Origin: S012-113 sp965368405
GTDB taxonomy: Bacteria > Bacteroidota > Bacteroidia > Cytophagales > Cyclobacteriaceae
DNA: 19,689 bases
NCBI GenBank assembly: GCA_965368405.1
Contig: CBDUMS010000073.1
Coordinates: 1-19,689, forward strand
Direction of reading: 5' to 3'
Shown: in pieces, positions 8,272 through 16,711 of the stretch
Numbering within the stretch: position 1 is the first letter of the stretch
How the letters are laid out: every line of letters begins with the position of its first letter
The notes under the pieces: model-generated
Databases searched by the model: none
What the model saw: the letters and a program-made list of their open reading frames with translations, nothing else
Told to the model about the DNA's origin: nothing
Program-made: the position numbers and the translations under genes

Positions 8272-10506
8272 GTGATAGACCGCGAAAAAATACCAGCTGA
8301 AGGATTAGCAGGACTAAAGGAGAATTGGCGCAGCGATGCGATTGCTGCAATAAGTGTTGCCTTAGTGGCTCTGCCATTGGCTCTAGGTATTGCTATAGCT
8401 TCTGGTGTTACGCCAATTGCCGGTATTCTATCGGCTGTAATAGGCGGCATTGTAACCACTTTATTTAGAGGATCACACCTTGCCATCAATGGACCCGCAG
8501 CTGGTTTAATTGCTGTAATTCTGGGTGGTCTTGCTGCATTGGATGGTAACATTAATTATGTTTTGGCAGCCATAGTTATTTCTGGTGCTATTCAAGTTGT
8601 TCTTGGAATCTTAAAGCTGGGCAGGTTCGCCAAAATGTTTCCACCTGCAGTTTTGCATGGCATTCTTGCGGCAATTGGAATTATTATTATAGCCAAACAA
8701 GTTCATTTTGCTTTGGGTTTAACATCTACCGAGGATAGTATTCTTGGAACGATTAAAGAGGCGATAGTAAATATTGATCAGGTAAACCCCTTTGTAGCAA
8801 TAATTGCAATTACTAGCTTATTACTGCTAGTATACTATAAAAGAATACCTTTTAGAATTGTTCAGCTACTGCCTGCACCTATGTGGGTGCTATTATTATC
8901 CTTGCCCTTTGTATTCGGTTTCGATTTCTTTACACAGCACACCGCTTCTTTTTTTGGCAACAGCTATGAAATTGGGCCAGCATATTTAATAGCTATCCCC
9001 GATAACCCACTCGAAGGCTTAATGCACCCAGACTTTGGCATGATTGGAACGAGTGCCTTTTGGTTCACGGTAATCTCTATTACGCTAATTTCCTCTGTGC
9101 AGACTTTAGCAATGGCCCGAGCTGTGGATAAACTCGACCCTTATAAACGAACGACCGATCTGAATAAGGATCTTATTGGACTTGGGCTTAGCACAATGGT
9201 TTCGGGAGCTCTCGGAGGATTACCTATTATCACCGTTATCGTCCGAAGTACCGTAAATATTCAGAATAATGCTAAGACTAAATGGTCGAACCTCTTTCAT
9301 GGCGTTATTTTATTGCTTTTTGTACTGCTTCTCGCACCATTACTGCAAAGCATACCACTGGCCGCTCTGGCCGCGATACTGATTCATACCGGCTTTAAAC
9401 TAGCCTCACCTAAGGCCTTCTATAATACCTACGATCAGGGTGTTGAGCAGCTTTTGTTCATGACATCCACAATAGTTCTTACGCTGTTAACCGATTTGCT
9501 CATTGGAATAGTTGGTGGTATTGCCATTGCCTTAGTGCTTCATATGCTACTGGCTAAAGTTGGTTTTTGGCAGTTCTTCGAAATGATTTTTAAGTCTGGC
9601 TCCAAAGTATACAAGCAAGAGGATGGCAGCTATGATTTAAAGCTGAAAGGAATTGCTAATTTTCTTTTTGTTCTTGAGCTGGATAAACTTTTGGCTTCAA
9701 TTCCCATGCCCGCCACTGTTAAAATTGATATGTCGAAAACACTATTGGTAGATGCCTCGATGATGGAAAATGTTATAGAATATAAACGAATTCAAGATAC
9801 ATCAGGAGGAAATACCACCATACAAGGTCTCGATAATCACTGGTCGAGTACAAGCCATAATAGAGGATTGAAAATTATTGTAGGTCCTAGGAAAAGAAAG
9901 ATTACCAAGAGGCAAATTGCCTTGCAAAAAATGGCAATCCAGCATGGTTGGTCGTTTGAAAGAGAAGTTGATTGGGATACCTCCTACCTCCGTAACTTTT
10001 TGTTTTTTGAAGCACGGCCACTAGAAAGAAAGACAAATTCGCTGCGCGGAAAAGATCTTAAACATAACGTTACCTGGGAAATTGCTGACGTCACCTTCGA
10101 TGAAGGCGCCATGTTATCGCTTGAAGTATTTCATACTACGGTTTTAATAATTAGACTTAACCAGGAGATTCCAAAATTTATTGTCGAGAAAGAAGGCTTA
10201 TTTGATAAGATTTTCGACCGTGTCAAGGCATTATCGGGTTATACAGACTACGACCTTAAGCTTTATCCTAAGGTTTCGAAAAAGTTTCTTTTAATGACCG
10301 ATGACAAAAAGTCTATTGAGAAATTATTCAGCAAGGAGCTAATTAAGTTTCTGGAGAAAAGTAAAATACAGCATATCGAAAGCAACGGTGAAGCACTGAT
10401 GATTTTTAAGTACCTGCATAAAGCACCCGCAGAAGAAATTCAGAATATGCTTAGCTTTTCAGAAGAATTAGTTGATAAAATGGCGTTAGAAAATTCACCA
10501 GGATAA
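8272..10506 (+). CDS. SulP family inorganic anion transporter with STAS-like domain and extra C-terminal region
   Basis: This 744-residue inner-membrane protein has a SulP transport domain over about 20-445, with the conserved GILSAVIGGIVTTLFRGS and INGPAAGLI segments and many hydrophobic helices. SulP proteins carry sulfate, bicarbonate or related anions, usually with Na+ or H+; the ion is not determined here and there is no carbonic anhydrase gene next to it. A STAS-like region follows at about 460-536 (VKIDMSKTLLVDASMMENV). Residues 537-744 form a soluble region that I do not recognise, beginning with basic GPRKRKITKRQ. The start is GTG: an in-frame stop lies at 8257-8259 and no ATG lies between, and the GTG gives a normal SulP N-terminus (EGLAGLKENWRSDAIAA). 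It converges with the regulator gene, with 7 bases between the stop codons. Confidence 0.92.
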   Translation: MIDREKIPAEGLAGLKENWRSDAIAAISVALVALPLALGIAIASGVTPIAGILSAVIGGIVTTLFRGSHLAINGPAAGLIAVILGGLAALDGNINYVLAAIVISGAIQVVLGILKLGRFAKMFPPAVLHGILAAIGIIIIAKQVHFALGLTSTEDSILGTIKEAIVNIDQVNPFVAIIAITSLLLLVYYKRIPFRIVQLLPAPMWVLLLSLPFVFGFDFFTQHTASFFGNSYEIGPAYLIAIPDNPLEGLMHPDFGMIGTSAFWFTVISITLISSVQTLAMARAVDKLDPYKRTTDLNKDLIGLGLSTMVSGALGGLPIITVIVRSTVNIQNNAKTKWSNLFHGVILLLFVLLLAPLLQSIPLAALAAILIHTGFKLASPKAFYNTYDQGVEQLLFMTSTIVLTLLTDLLIGIVGGIAIALVLHMLLAKVGFWQFFEMIFKSGSKVYKQEDGSYDLKLKGIANFLFVLELDKLLASIPMPATVKIDMSKTLLVDASMMENVIEYKRIQDTSGGNTTIQGLDNHWSSTSHNRGLKIIVGPRKRKITKRQIALQKMAIQHGWSFEREVDWDTSYLRNFLFFEARPLERKTNSLRGKDLKHNVTWEIADVTFDEGAMLSLEVFHTTVLIIRLNQEIPKFIVEKEGLFDKIFDRVKALSGYTDYDLKLYPKVSKKFLLMTDDKKSIEKLFSKELIKFLEKSKIQHIESNGEALMIFKYLHKAPAEEIQNMLSFSEELVDKMALENSPG

Positions 10507-10513
10507 TTTCTAA

Positions 10514-13354
10514 TTAGTATTCTAGAATAAACTTTGATAGGTTTTGATGCTTTTCGAGATTAAGCTTTTTCCGAAGGCGATATCGAGCCACTTCTACACC
10601 CCGAAGTGATATGCTCATTAAGTTGGCAATTTCTTTTGTGTCCATATTCAGCCTAAGAAATGCACACATCTTTTGTTCGCCTGGGGTGAGATCTTTATAT
10701 TGATTTGTAAGCCGCGGCAAGAAATCGCCATGAACACGGTCGAAATGGTATTCAAACTGTTTCCAATCCTCTCGAAGCTTAAGCGTAGTATCAATTTCCC
10801 TAATTATTCTCTCAAGAGCTTTTTCGGTACTTTCAGATTTCTTCTTTTCTTTTATTTGCTTAATATCTTCTCTAATGCTCTCCATAAACTCATTCTTAAC
10901 AACCAGATTCATGGTAGATGCGGCTAGCAGATTATTAACATGACGAAGCTCTGTTTCGATCTGCTCTTCTTTTAGGTTTTGGAGCTCTGTTTGTTTAATG
11001 GCTAACTCTTGTTGCTTATCCTGCTCCATTCTTATAGCAACACCCTTATAACGGCGCCTTTGTAAACTGAAGAATAACAATAACAAACCCAGAAACAGTA
11101 TACCATAGACTGCCTTTGCAATAGGACTTTTAAAGAATGGTGGATATACCTCAATGCGAATTGGTTGACTGGACACAATCTCACCCAAATAATTAAATGT
11201 CTGAACAGTAAACTCGTAAGATCCTGTAGTCAGATTTGTGTATTCCTTTAGTGTAGAGTTTGTCCATTCACCATAATCATTATCAAAACCTTTTAGATAA
11301 TAGCGAAACTGATTGTTATTCACATCCTTAAACTTGAACGACTCAACCAGAAACTGTAGAATTTTAGTACCTTCCTTGATTTCTATAGGTCCTATATTAT
11401 CTATATGGCTTTCGAATGGCATTCGAGTATAAATTATACTATCCTCAGCGACATTTGATATTTTACTAATTATCGGTTCTGTAGCAATGGCAAATGTGTT
11501 CTCCAAATTAGGGTTATAGTGTATAAATCCCGCATTAGCATTAATAAAGACCCCTCCGTTTACACTTTTTGAAACGCGAAGTAAATCATTATTGAATGAT
11601 TGTCGCAATTGAAACAGAGAAGAGGGAACATATTTGTAATTATTCCTGCTTACTTGCTTAAAGAAGCCTGCTCTGTTTTCAGTAAAAACATGCACATTCT
11701 TTTGTTCATCCTGCTCCAAAAAATAAACCCAGGTCTTCCCTATTACATCAGAGAATAATTTGTCTTCAACAACGAGGTCTTTTGTTTGATCAATTTTATA
11801 TACGCCCGTTTCAGTACCAAGATATAAATCATCATCTATTCTACTTAAAATAATATGCTCCCAATTCGACAAATATTTTGAGCTCTTAATTGGCTCTACT
11901 TCTGCTCTTGTGTAATCTTCGTTAAGCGTCACTTTATATAAACCTTTATAGTATTGACCTACCCAAATTCTTCCCTTGGTGTCTTCTTCAAAAAATCTGC
12001 TTGATTCATTAAAACCATCTATTTTCTGAACCCTAATTAACTTATTATTGGAGTCGAACTCAAAAAGTTGCAATCCGGAATATGTTCCACCAATAGCATA
12101 CTTCGGATTAGACCGTAGTTGCTTTATTTGCCATAAGCCATCAGTAAAAGTTTCTCTTATAGCCTTTCCATTAACTAATGAAAACAAACCAGTATGATGG
12201 CCTACGTATAACTTGCCACCAATTAATTGCATAGCATATGCCGGCCCTTCTGTACCTTCGAGAAAAGTACACTTTTTTGCGCCAGTAGCTAGAAAGAAAA
12301 TCCCATTCGATGTGGTATAATAATTGCCTTCGTCAGTGTAAAATGCTTCATAGCCGCTTCCTTGAATGCCCACTTCCTGATTAATTAGCTTTAATGGTGA
12401 GTTAATATCAACTAGTGCGATACCATTTTGCATACCAACCCATAAATTGCCGGTGTGATCTTGATACGAACGAAGACATGCATTTGATTGCAAGCCTTGT
12501 TCTGTTGAAATATTTACAATAGATTTATTTTGGAAGTTATATAAATAGAGTCCCCCTCGTTGTGTTGATATTACTAGCCTGCTATCGGATAATTGCAGGA
12601 TATGATTAACATATTTGCCTTTTAGCTCCCTGGCTAATTTAGGCAATGCGCTCTCTACAGATAATTGAGTAGAGAACTCTATTTGGCCCGAATTATAGAA
12701 AATAATGTACCCCTCGTTTCTAGGGACAACACCGGCCACTATCTGATTTGTCAAACCCTGCTTTAACACTGAAACTAGATTTTCACCCACTATTTCAAGT
12801 AACTTACCATTCGTGTTTTGAGTAAAAAGTTTGCTTTGTGTAAAGAAAGAACGATTAAATCGAGCAGGGTCTTGAATTACCGAAATTGAAGAACCATCAT
12901 AGACATAGATTGCCCTAAAGGTACAAAAGTACACAATGGACTCTTTGATATAAACATCCCATACTTCATCAAAATCCTGCGAGTTAGTAGGTATAATTTC
13001 TTTTAACGACACATATTCCCAGTTACCAGAGAAATATCCTAGATCTCCTTGTGACCCTACATATAACCTATTTGTCAGATTATCAAATGCAAGAGAACGC
13101 TGCTTCTCACCAGTTTTATATGAATTAATTTCCCATGTATCTCCATTAAAAGAGAGAACGCCCAAATTATTAGCAACAAACAGATTCATATCTCTATTTT
13201 GAGCAAAATCTATATTCTGGATCCCTGCCTTATACTCCATTGGAGAGAAATTCTTTATTGGATATTTACCAATAACTTGCTGATATGCATTGGCTCTTGG
13301 AGATAGCAAGCAGCTACATAAAATAGCATAAACAAATAGTTCGCGCGAATTCAT
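10514..13354 (-). CDS. Membrane-anchored sensor-regulator: beta-propeller, Y_Y_Y domain, TM helix, LuxR-type HTH
   Basis: This 946-residue protein has a signal peptide (MNSRELFVYAILCSCLLSP). Residues about 30-650 consist of repeated propeller-like blades (for example GNLWVGMQNGIALVD, GRIWVGQYYKGLYKV, LYLGTETGVYKID). A Y_Y_Y domain follows at about 680-740 (RYYLKGFDNDYGEWTN, then LTTGSYEFTVQ). One transmembrane helix (AVYGILFLGLLLLFFSLQ) is near 746-764, then a charged coiled coil to about 860. A C-terminal helix-turn-helix domain (LTPGEQKMCAFLRL...TKEIANLMSISLRGVEVARYRLRKKL) spans 885-946. There is no histidine kinase or receiver domain, so it is a one-component regulator that would bind DNA from the membrane, resembling SusR-type sensors of carbohydrate loci. 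It is divergent from the glycosidase operon and probably controls it. The frame stays open to 13549, but the extra 65 residues lie in AT-rich upstream DNA and precede the signal peptide, so 13354 is the start. Confidence 0.9.
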   Translation of the reverse strand: MNSRELFVYAILCSCLLSPRANAYQQVIGKYPIKNFSPMEYKAGIQNIDFAQNRDMNLFVANNLGVLSFNGDTWEINSYKTGEKQRSLAFDNLTNRLYVGSQGDLGYFSGNWEYVSLKEIIPTNSQDFDEVWDVYIKESIVYFCTFRAIYVYDGSSISVIQDPARFNRSFFTQSKLFTQNTNGKLLEIVGENLVSVLKQGLTNQIVAGVVPRNEGYIIFYNSGQIEFSTQLSVESALPKLARELKGKYVNHILQLSDSRLVISTQRGGLYLYNFQNKSIVNISTEQGLQSNACLRSYQDHTGNLWVGMQNGIALVDINSPLKLINQEVGIQGSGYEAFYTDEGNYYTTSNGIFFLATGAKKCTFLEGTEGPAYAMQLIGGKLYVGHHTGLFSLVNGKAIRETFTDGLWQIKQLRSNPKYAIGGTYSGLQLFEFDSNNKLIRVQKIDGFNESSRFFEEDTKGRIWVGQYYKGLYKVTLNEDYTRAEVEPIKSSKYLSNWEHIILSRIDDDLYLGTETGVYKIDQTKDLVVEDKLFSDVIGKTWVYFLEQDEQKNVHVFTENRAGFFKQVSRNNYKYVPSSLFQLRQSFNNDLLRVSKSVNGGVFINANAGFIHYNPNLENTFAIATEPIISKISNVAEDSIIYTRMPFESHIDNIGPIEIKEGTKILQFLVESFKFKDVNNNQFRYYLKGFDNDYGEWTNSTLKEYTNLTTGSYEFTVQTFNYLGEIVSSQPIRIEVYPPFFKSPIAKAVYGILFLGLLLLFFSLQRRRYKGVAIRMEQDKQQELAIKQTELQNLKEEQIETELRHVNNLLAASTMNLVVKNEFMESIREDIKQIKEKKKSESTEKALERIIREIDTTLKLREDWKQFEYHFDRVHGDFLPRLTNQYKDLTPGEQKMCAFLRLNMDTKEIANLMSISLRGVEVARYRLRKKLNLEKHQNLSKFILEY

Positions 13355-13468
13355 GATAAGGTATTTGTGCAGTAAATATATAGCTATATTGACAAATTTT
13401 AACGTTATGGCGATTTTTTGTAGTAGTACGTGAAGAAAATTGAAGTAATATATTCTATGATTAAACAA

Positions 13469-13496
13469 GTTAAATCTGTACTCTATGTAGTTAAAT
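13469..13496. repeat. GTTAAAT direct repeat, possible operator
   Basis: GTTAAAT occurs at 13469-13475 and again at 13490-13496. The 21-base spacing is two helical turns, and the second copy overlaps the likely -7 box of the glycosidase operon. This is where the HTH dimer of the divergent regulator could bind. In a 228-base AT-rich region such a match may be chance. Confidence 0.25.
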
Positions 13497-13499
13497 TTG
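13492..13499 (+). promoter_or_regulatory. Bacteroidota-type -7 box for the glycosidase operon
   Basis: TAAATTTG matches TAnnTTTG exactly. Transcription would start near 13506, leaving a leader of about 77 bases before ATG 13583. No good -33 element is visible, which would fit a promoter that needs an activator. For the divergent regulator gene only an imperfect box is found (minus-strand TAAAATTTG at 13393-13401, one base too long). Confidence 0.35.
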
Positions 13500-13582
13500 A
13501 ACATATGATAATTGGCAAACTTGGCTTTATCATCAAAAAAAATAATCAAGTAATATAAATATTAACCAAAAAGAATTCTAAT

Positions 13583-16500
13583 ATGAAAAACGTTTACCTT
13601 GTATTAGTAATGCTCTTTTTATCTATGATCGCATTTGCACAAGCAGATAATGTTGTCGTAAATAATAATAGCAGTGGAATGAAACTATCCGTAAATGGAA
13701 AAGACTTCATGATTAATGGTATGAATTGGGACTATTTCCCAATTGGCACAAACTTTTCCTACAGTTTGTGGAACCAGCCCGATGACATAATTAAGTCTGC
13801 CTTAGATGCAGAAATGTCACTACTCAAAAATATGGGCGTGAATACAATTCGAGTTTATACTGGAATTCCAGCAAAATGGATTCAGTATATCTACGAAAAT
13901 TACGGCATCTACACTATGCTTAATCACTCTTTCGGACGTTATGGGCTCACTTTAGATGGAGCATGGGTCGCTAACACCGAATACTCCGACCCCAGAGTTA
14001 AAGAACTATTAATGGCTGAGGTTACGGAAATGGTGAATAGTTATAAAGGTACACCAGGACTCCTCCTATATCTTTTAGGTAATGAAAATAATTATGGCCT
14101 TTTTTGGGAAGGGGCCGAAACCGAAGATATTCCTATTGAAGATCGAAAATCTACGGAGAAAGCCATCGCTATGTACAAGCTTTTTGATGAAGCAACGGTA
14201 GCTATGAAATCCTTGGATAAATCGCATCCCGTAGCTATCTGTAATGGAGACCTACTCTTCTTAGAGATCATTAAAGAAGAATGCAAAAACATTGATATTC
14301 TTGGTACGAATATGTACAGAGGTGAATCTTTTGGCGACGCTTTCCAGCGCGTAAAAGACGAAATCAACAAACCTATAATGTTTACTGAGTTTGGCGCAGA
14401 TGCCTATAATGCTCTAGATGGTGCTGAAGACCAGCAATCACAAGCCTATTATATGCTCAATAACTGGAGAGAGATTTACGAAAATGCTGCAGGTTTAGGC
14501 AAAGCAGGCAATTCATTAGGTGGATTTACCTTTCAGTTTAGTGATGGATGGTGGAAGTTTGGGCAAACAAAAAATTTAGATATCCACGACACCAATGCAT
14601 CTTGGGGTAACGGAGGTTACACCTTTGATTACCAAGAGGGTGAAAATAACATGAATGAGGAGTGGTTTGGCATTTGTGCTAAAGGCCAAACTAACGCAAG
14701 AGGGTTATATACCTTATATCCACGTGCGGCTTATTATGCTTTAAAAGAAGCACATCAATTCGATCCCTATGGATCTGCGGCAAGTGCTGAGGTTTTAAGC
14801 AACTATTTTTCCAACATTCAACTTATGGATGCTGTTATTAAAGCCAGAGGCGATAATGCAGCTATGAATGCAGAGCAAGGTGGAAAGCTCAGAGTAAGCG
14901 AATTGCGAGCAGAATTAGGAACTTATTCTACAGGAGGGTCCCTAATTACCACTCCTAATGATCCTAATCCTAATAATACTAGTTACCCGGATCAGCTTGG
15001 CTTTGATCATATGCAATCGTTTTTTGTTGGATTTGAGGCAAAACCTGCTGATAATGTTAGAGCAAATGTAACTTTCAACATCCTTGGAAATGTAGCAACA
15101 AACCCAATTGATGAAATCTTCTACGAAAACAGGGGTAGACCACTGAATATTCAAACCTCGACTGGCCAATCTGTGGCTGCTGCCTTAGGACGAACGCAAG
15201 TTTATCAAGCTGAATATTCATGGGATCACAAATATTTTACTCTCGATGGATTTTATAGAACGGGACATTATCACTGGGGCTATGAAGGCGATTTCTTTGG
15301 CCTCTACCCAGAAGCAAACTACGGACCTAATATTGATATTTATAATGGCTTAGCGCCTTCAGGATTTGAGGTTGAGGGTAAGAAATTTTTAAAAGGTTTT
15401 AAATTGGCTTTTGGACCAGAATTATGGTGGGGAGCCAACCCGGCTATTCTCTTAAAATATAGAAGAGAGATAGGTAAGTTTACATTAACGGGAATTTACC
15501 ATGAAGACCTTCAGGATCCATCATCCGCAATAAGGTCTATAGCTGTTCCGCAACCGCGAACCAAAAGAGTCACTCTGCACGCAGAAAGACAACTCGGAAA
15601 ATTTAAGGTTGAAGCAGGTAGTATTTGGGGTGGCGAGCCATTGATAGGCCGAGAGTTTCAAGATGTTCGAGGTGCAGAAGGAAGCTATCAGGTCGTTATT
15701 GATAAGGTAAGAGTTGCCGATACCTGGGGCGGTAAGGTAAAAGTATCCTTCTCCTCTGGCAGAGTAAACTGGTATGCCTCTGCTGCCACAATGGGCGTTG
15801 TAGCCGGTGGTAGCGCCGATGCAACTAAAACATTTACAGGATGGCGATTAAAAGATAGTGGAAGCGGCAACCAGAATAATGTGCTAACAGGATTCACTTA
15901 TAGTTTAGGAAAATGGCAAATAGCACCAAACTTCCTATACCAGAAGCCATTGGTAGCCCCAATGCCGCGTGATGTTCAAAGCCCTGGAAGACTTAGAAAC
16001 ATTCTAGACGATCCTTTTGTAGTTCGAGCTAATCGTGAAACTATTGGGGGTGAGATTTTATTCACTTTTGATCCTACACCAGGAACCTGGATGTATGATT
16101 GGGATAGTGATAGATCGGAGGACGCTGAGCTAGCAGCTAGCATTGGATTTGCTTATCGTCACCATCCTACCGCGCAGGATGCCGCTGTTATCTTTCCGGG
16201 GACTGGAAGAACAGCTACTGCCGCAGATGGCACTCCTCCTGCACTTGATATGTGGGAAGTTTATGCAAGAATTGTATCTAAACTGAACCCTGAGCTCGGG
16301 ATAATCACAAATCTTTACGGTGGAAATGGGCAGGCGAATGGTTCCGACCCAAGGACCATCGAGCGATATGGTGGAGACATCAGGGTGATTTATAAGTCTC
16401 TAAAGTTATCATCACATGTGAAAGTGAATGATTGGGGTCCTTTCGATTATCATCGAGATTTCAACCTTACCTTCCCCTTACAGCTAATGGCAGATCTATC

Positions 16501-16711
16501 AACTACTGTTGGTAGACAGGATTGGTATATCTTGCCTTCCACAGCGCTAGGTGTACGGTTTACATGGCGATCACTCAACCAATATTCACCAAGATATTTA
16601 CCTAACGAAACAGACCCATTTGCACCAGCTCCTATTATTAGCCCAGTTGGCTTTCCTAACGGTTCTGAATGGGAGTTTAGAACCTATGTACACTTTAATA
16701 TTGGTAAATAA
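13583..16711 (+). CDS. Clan GH-A glycosidase fused to a predicted outer-membrane beta-barrel
   Basis: This 1042-residue protein has a signal peptide (MKNVYLVLVMLFLSMIAFAQ). Residues about 30-395 form a GH-A (beta/alpha)8 barrel: VNGKDFMINGMNWD, MGVNTIRVYTG, acid/base E168 in LLGNENN, and nucleophile E269 in PIMFTEFGAD, about 100 residues apart as the clan requires. It looks closest to GH2-type TIM barrels, with a faint likeness to GH72; the substrate is not known. From about 434 to the end the sequence changes to alternating amphipathic strands with aromatic edges and polar loops (for example NVRANVTFNILG, KRVTLHAERQLGKFKVEAGS, GKVKVSFSSGRVNWYAS), ending EWEFRTYVHFNIGK, as in porin-like outer-membrane barrels. 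If so, the enzyme half would probably sit in the periplasm at the pore. It is the first gene of an operon: its TAA overlaps the next ATG (TAATG). The glycosidase is firm; the barrel is inferred from the strand pattern. Confidence 0.88.
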   Translation: MKNVYLVLVMLFLSMIAFAQADNVVVNNNSSGMKLSVNGKDFMINGMNWDYFPIGTNFSYSLWNQPDDIIKSALDAEMSLLKNMGVNTIRVYTGIPAKWIQYIYENYGIYTMLNHSFGRYGLTLDGAWVANTEYSDPRVKELLMAEVTEMVNSYKGTPGLLLYLLGNENNYGLFWEGAETEDIPIEDRKSTEKAIAMYKLFDEATVAMKSLDKSHPVAICNGDLLFLEIIKEECKNIDILGTNMYRGESFGDAFQRVKDEINKPIMFTEFGADAYNALDGAEDQQSQAYYMLNNWREIYENAAGLGKAGNSLGGFTFQFSDGWWKFGQTKNLDIHDTNASWGNGGYTFDYQEGENNMNEEWFGICAKGQTNARGLYTLYPRAAYYALKEAHQFDPYGSAASAEVLSNYFSNIQLMDAVIKARGDNAAMNAEQGGKLRVSELRAELGTYSTGGSLITTPNDPNPNNTSYPDQLGFDHMQSFFVGFEAKPADNVRANVTFNILGNVATNPIDEIFYENRGRPLNIQTSTGQSVAAALGRTQVYQAEYSWDHKYFTLDGFYRTGHYHWGYEGDFFGLYPEANYGPNIDIYNGLAPSGFEVEGKKFLKGFKLAFGPELWWGANPAILLKYRREIGKFTLTGIYHEDLQDPSSAIRSIAVPQPRTKRVTLHAERQLGKFKVEAGSIWGGEPLIGREFQDVRGAEGSYQVVIDKVRVADTWGGKVKVSFSSGRVNWYASAATMGVVAGGSADATKTFTGWRLKDSGSGNQNNVLTGFTYSLGKWQIAPNFLYQKPLVAPMPRDVQSPGRLRNILDDPFVVRANRETIGGEILFTFDPTPGTWMYDWDSDRSEDAELAASIGFAYRHHPTAQDAAVIFPGTGRTATAADGTPPALDMWEVYARIVSKLNPELGIITNLYGGNGQANGSDPRTIERYGGDIRVIYKSLKLSSHVKVNDWGPFDYHRDFNLTFPLQLMADLSTTVGRQDWYILPSTALGVRFTWRSLNQYSPRYLPNETDPFAPAPIISPVGFPNGSEWEFRTYVHFNIGK

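Noticed and set aside
10518..10529. 12-base palindrome TATTCTAGAATA between the converging SulP and regulator genes
   Set aside because: It is within the last codons of the regulator, has no T-run or GC-rich stem, and is short enough to be chance.
13355..13549. 65-residue N-terminal extension of the regulator
   Set aside because: It is F/Y/N/I-rich as expected from translated AT-rich noncoding DNA, and precedes a complete signal peptide.
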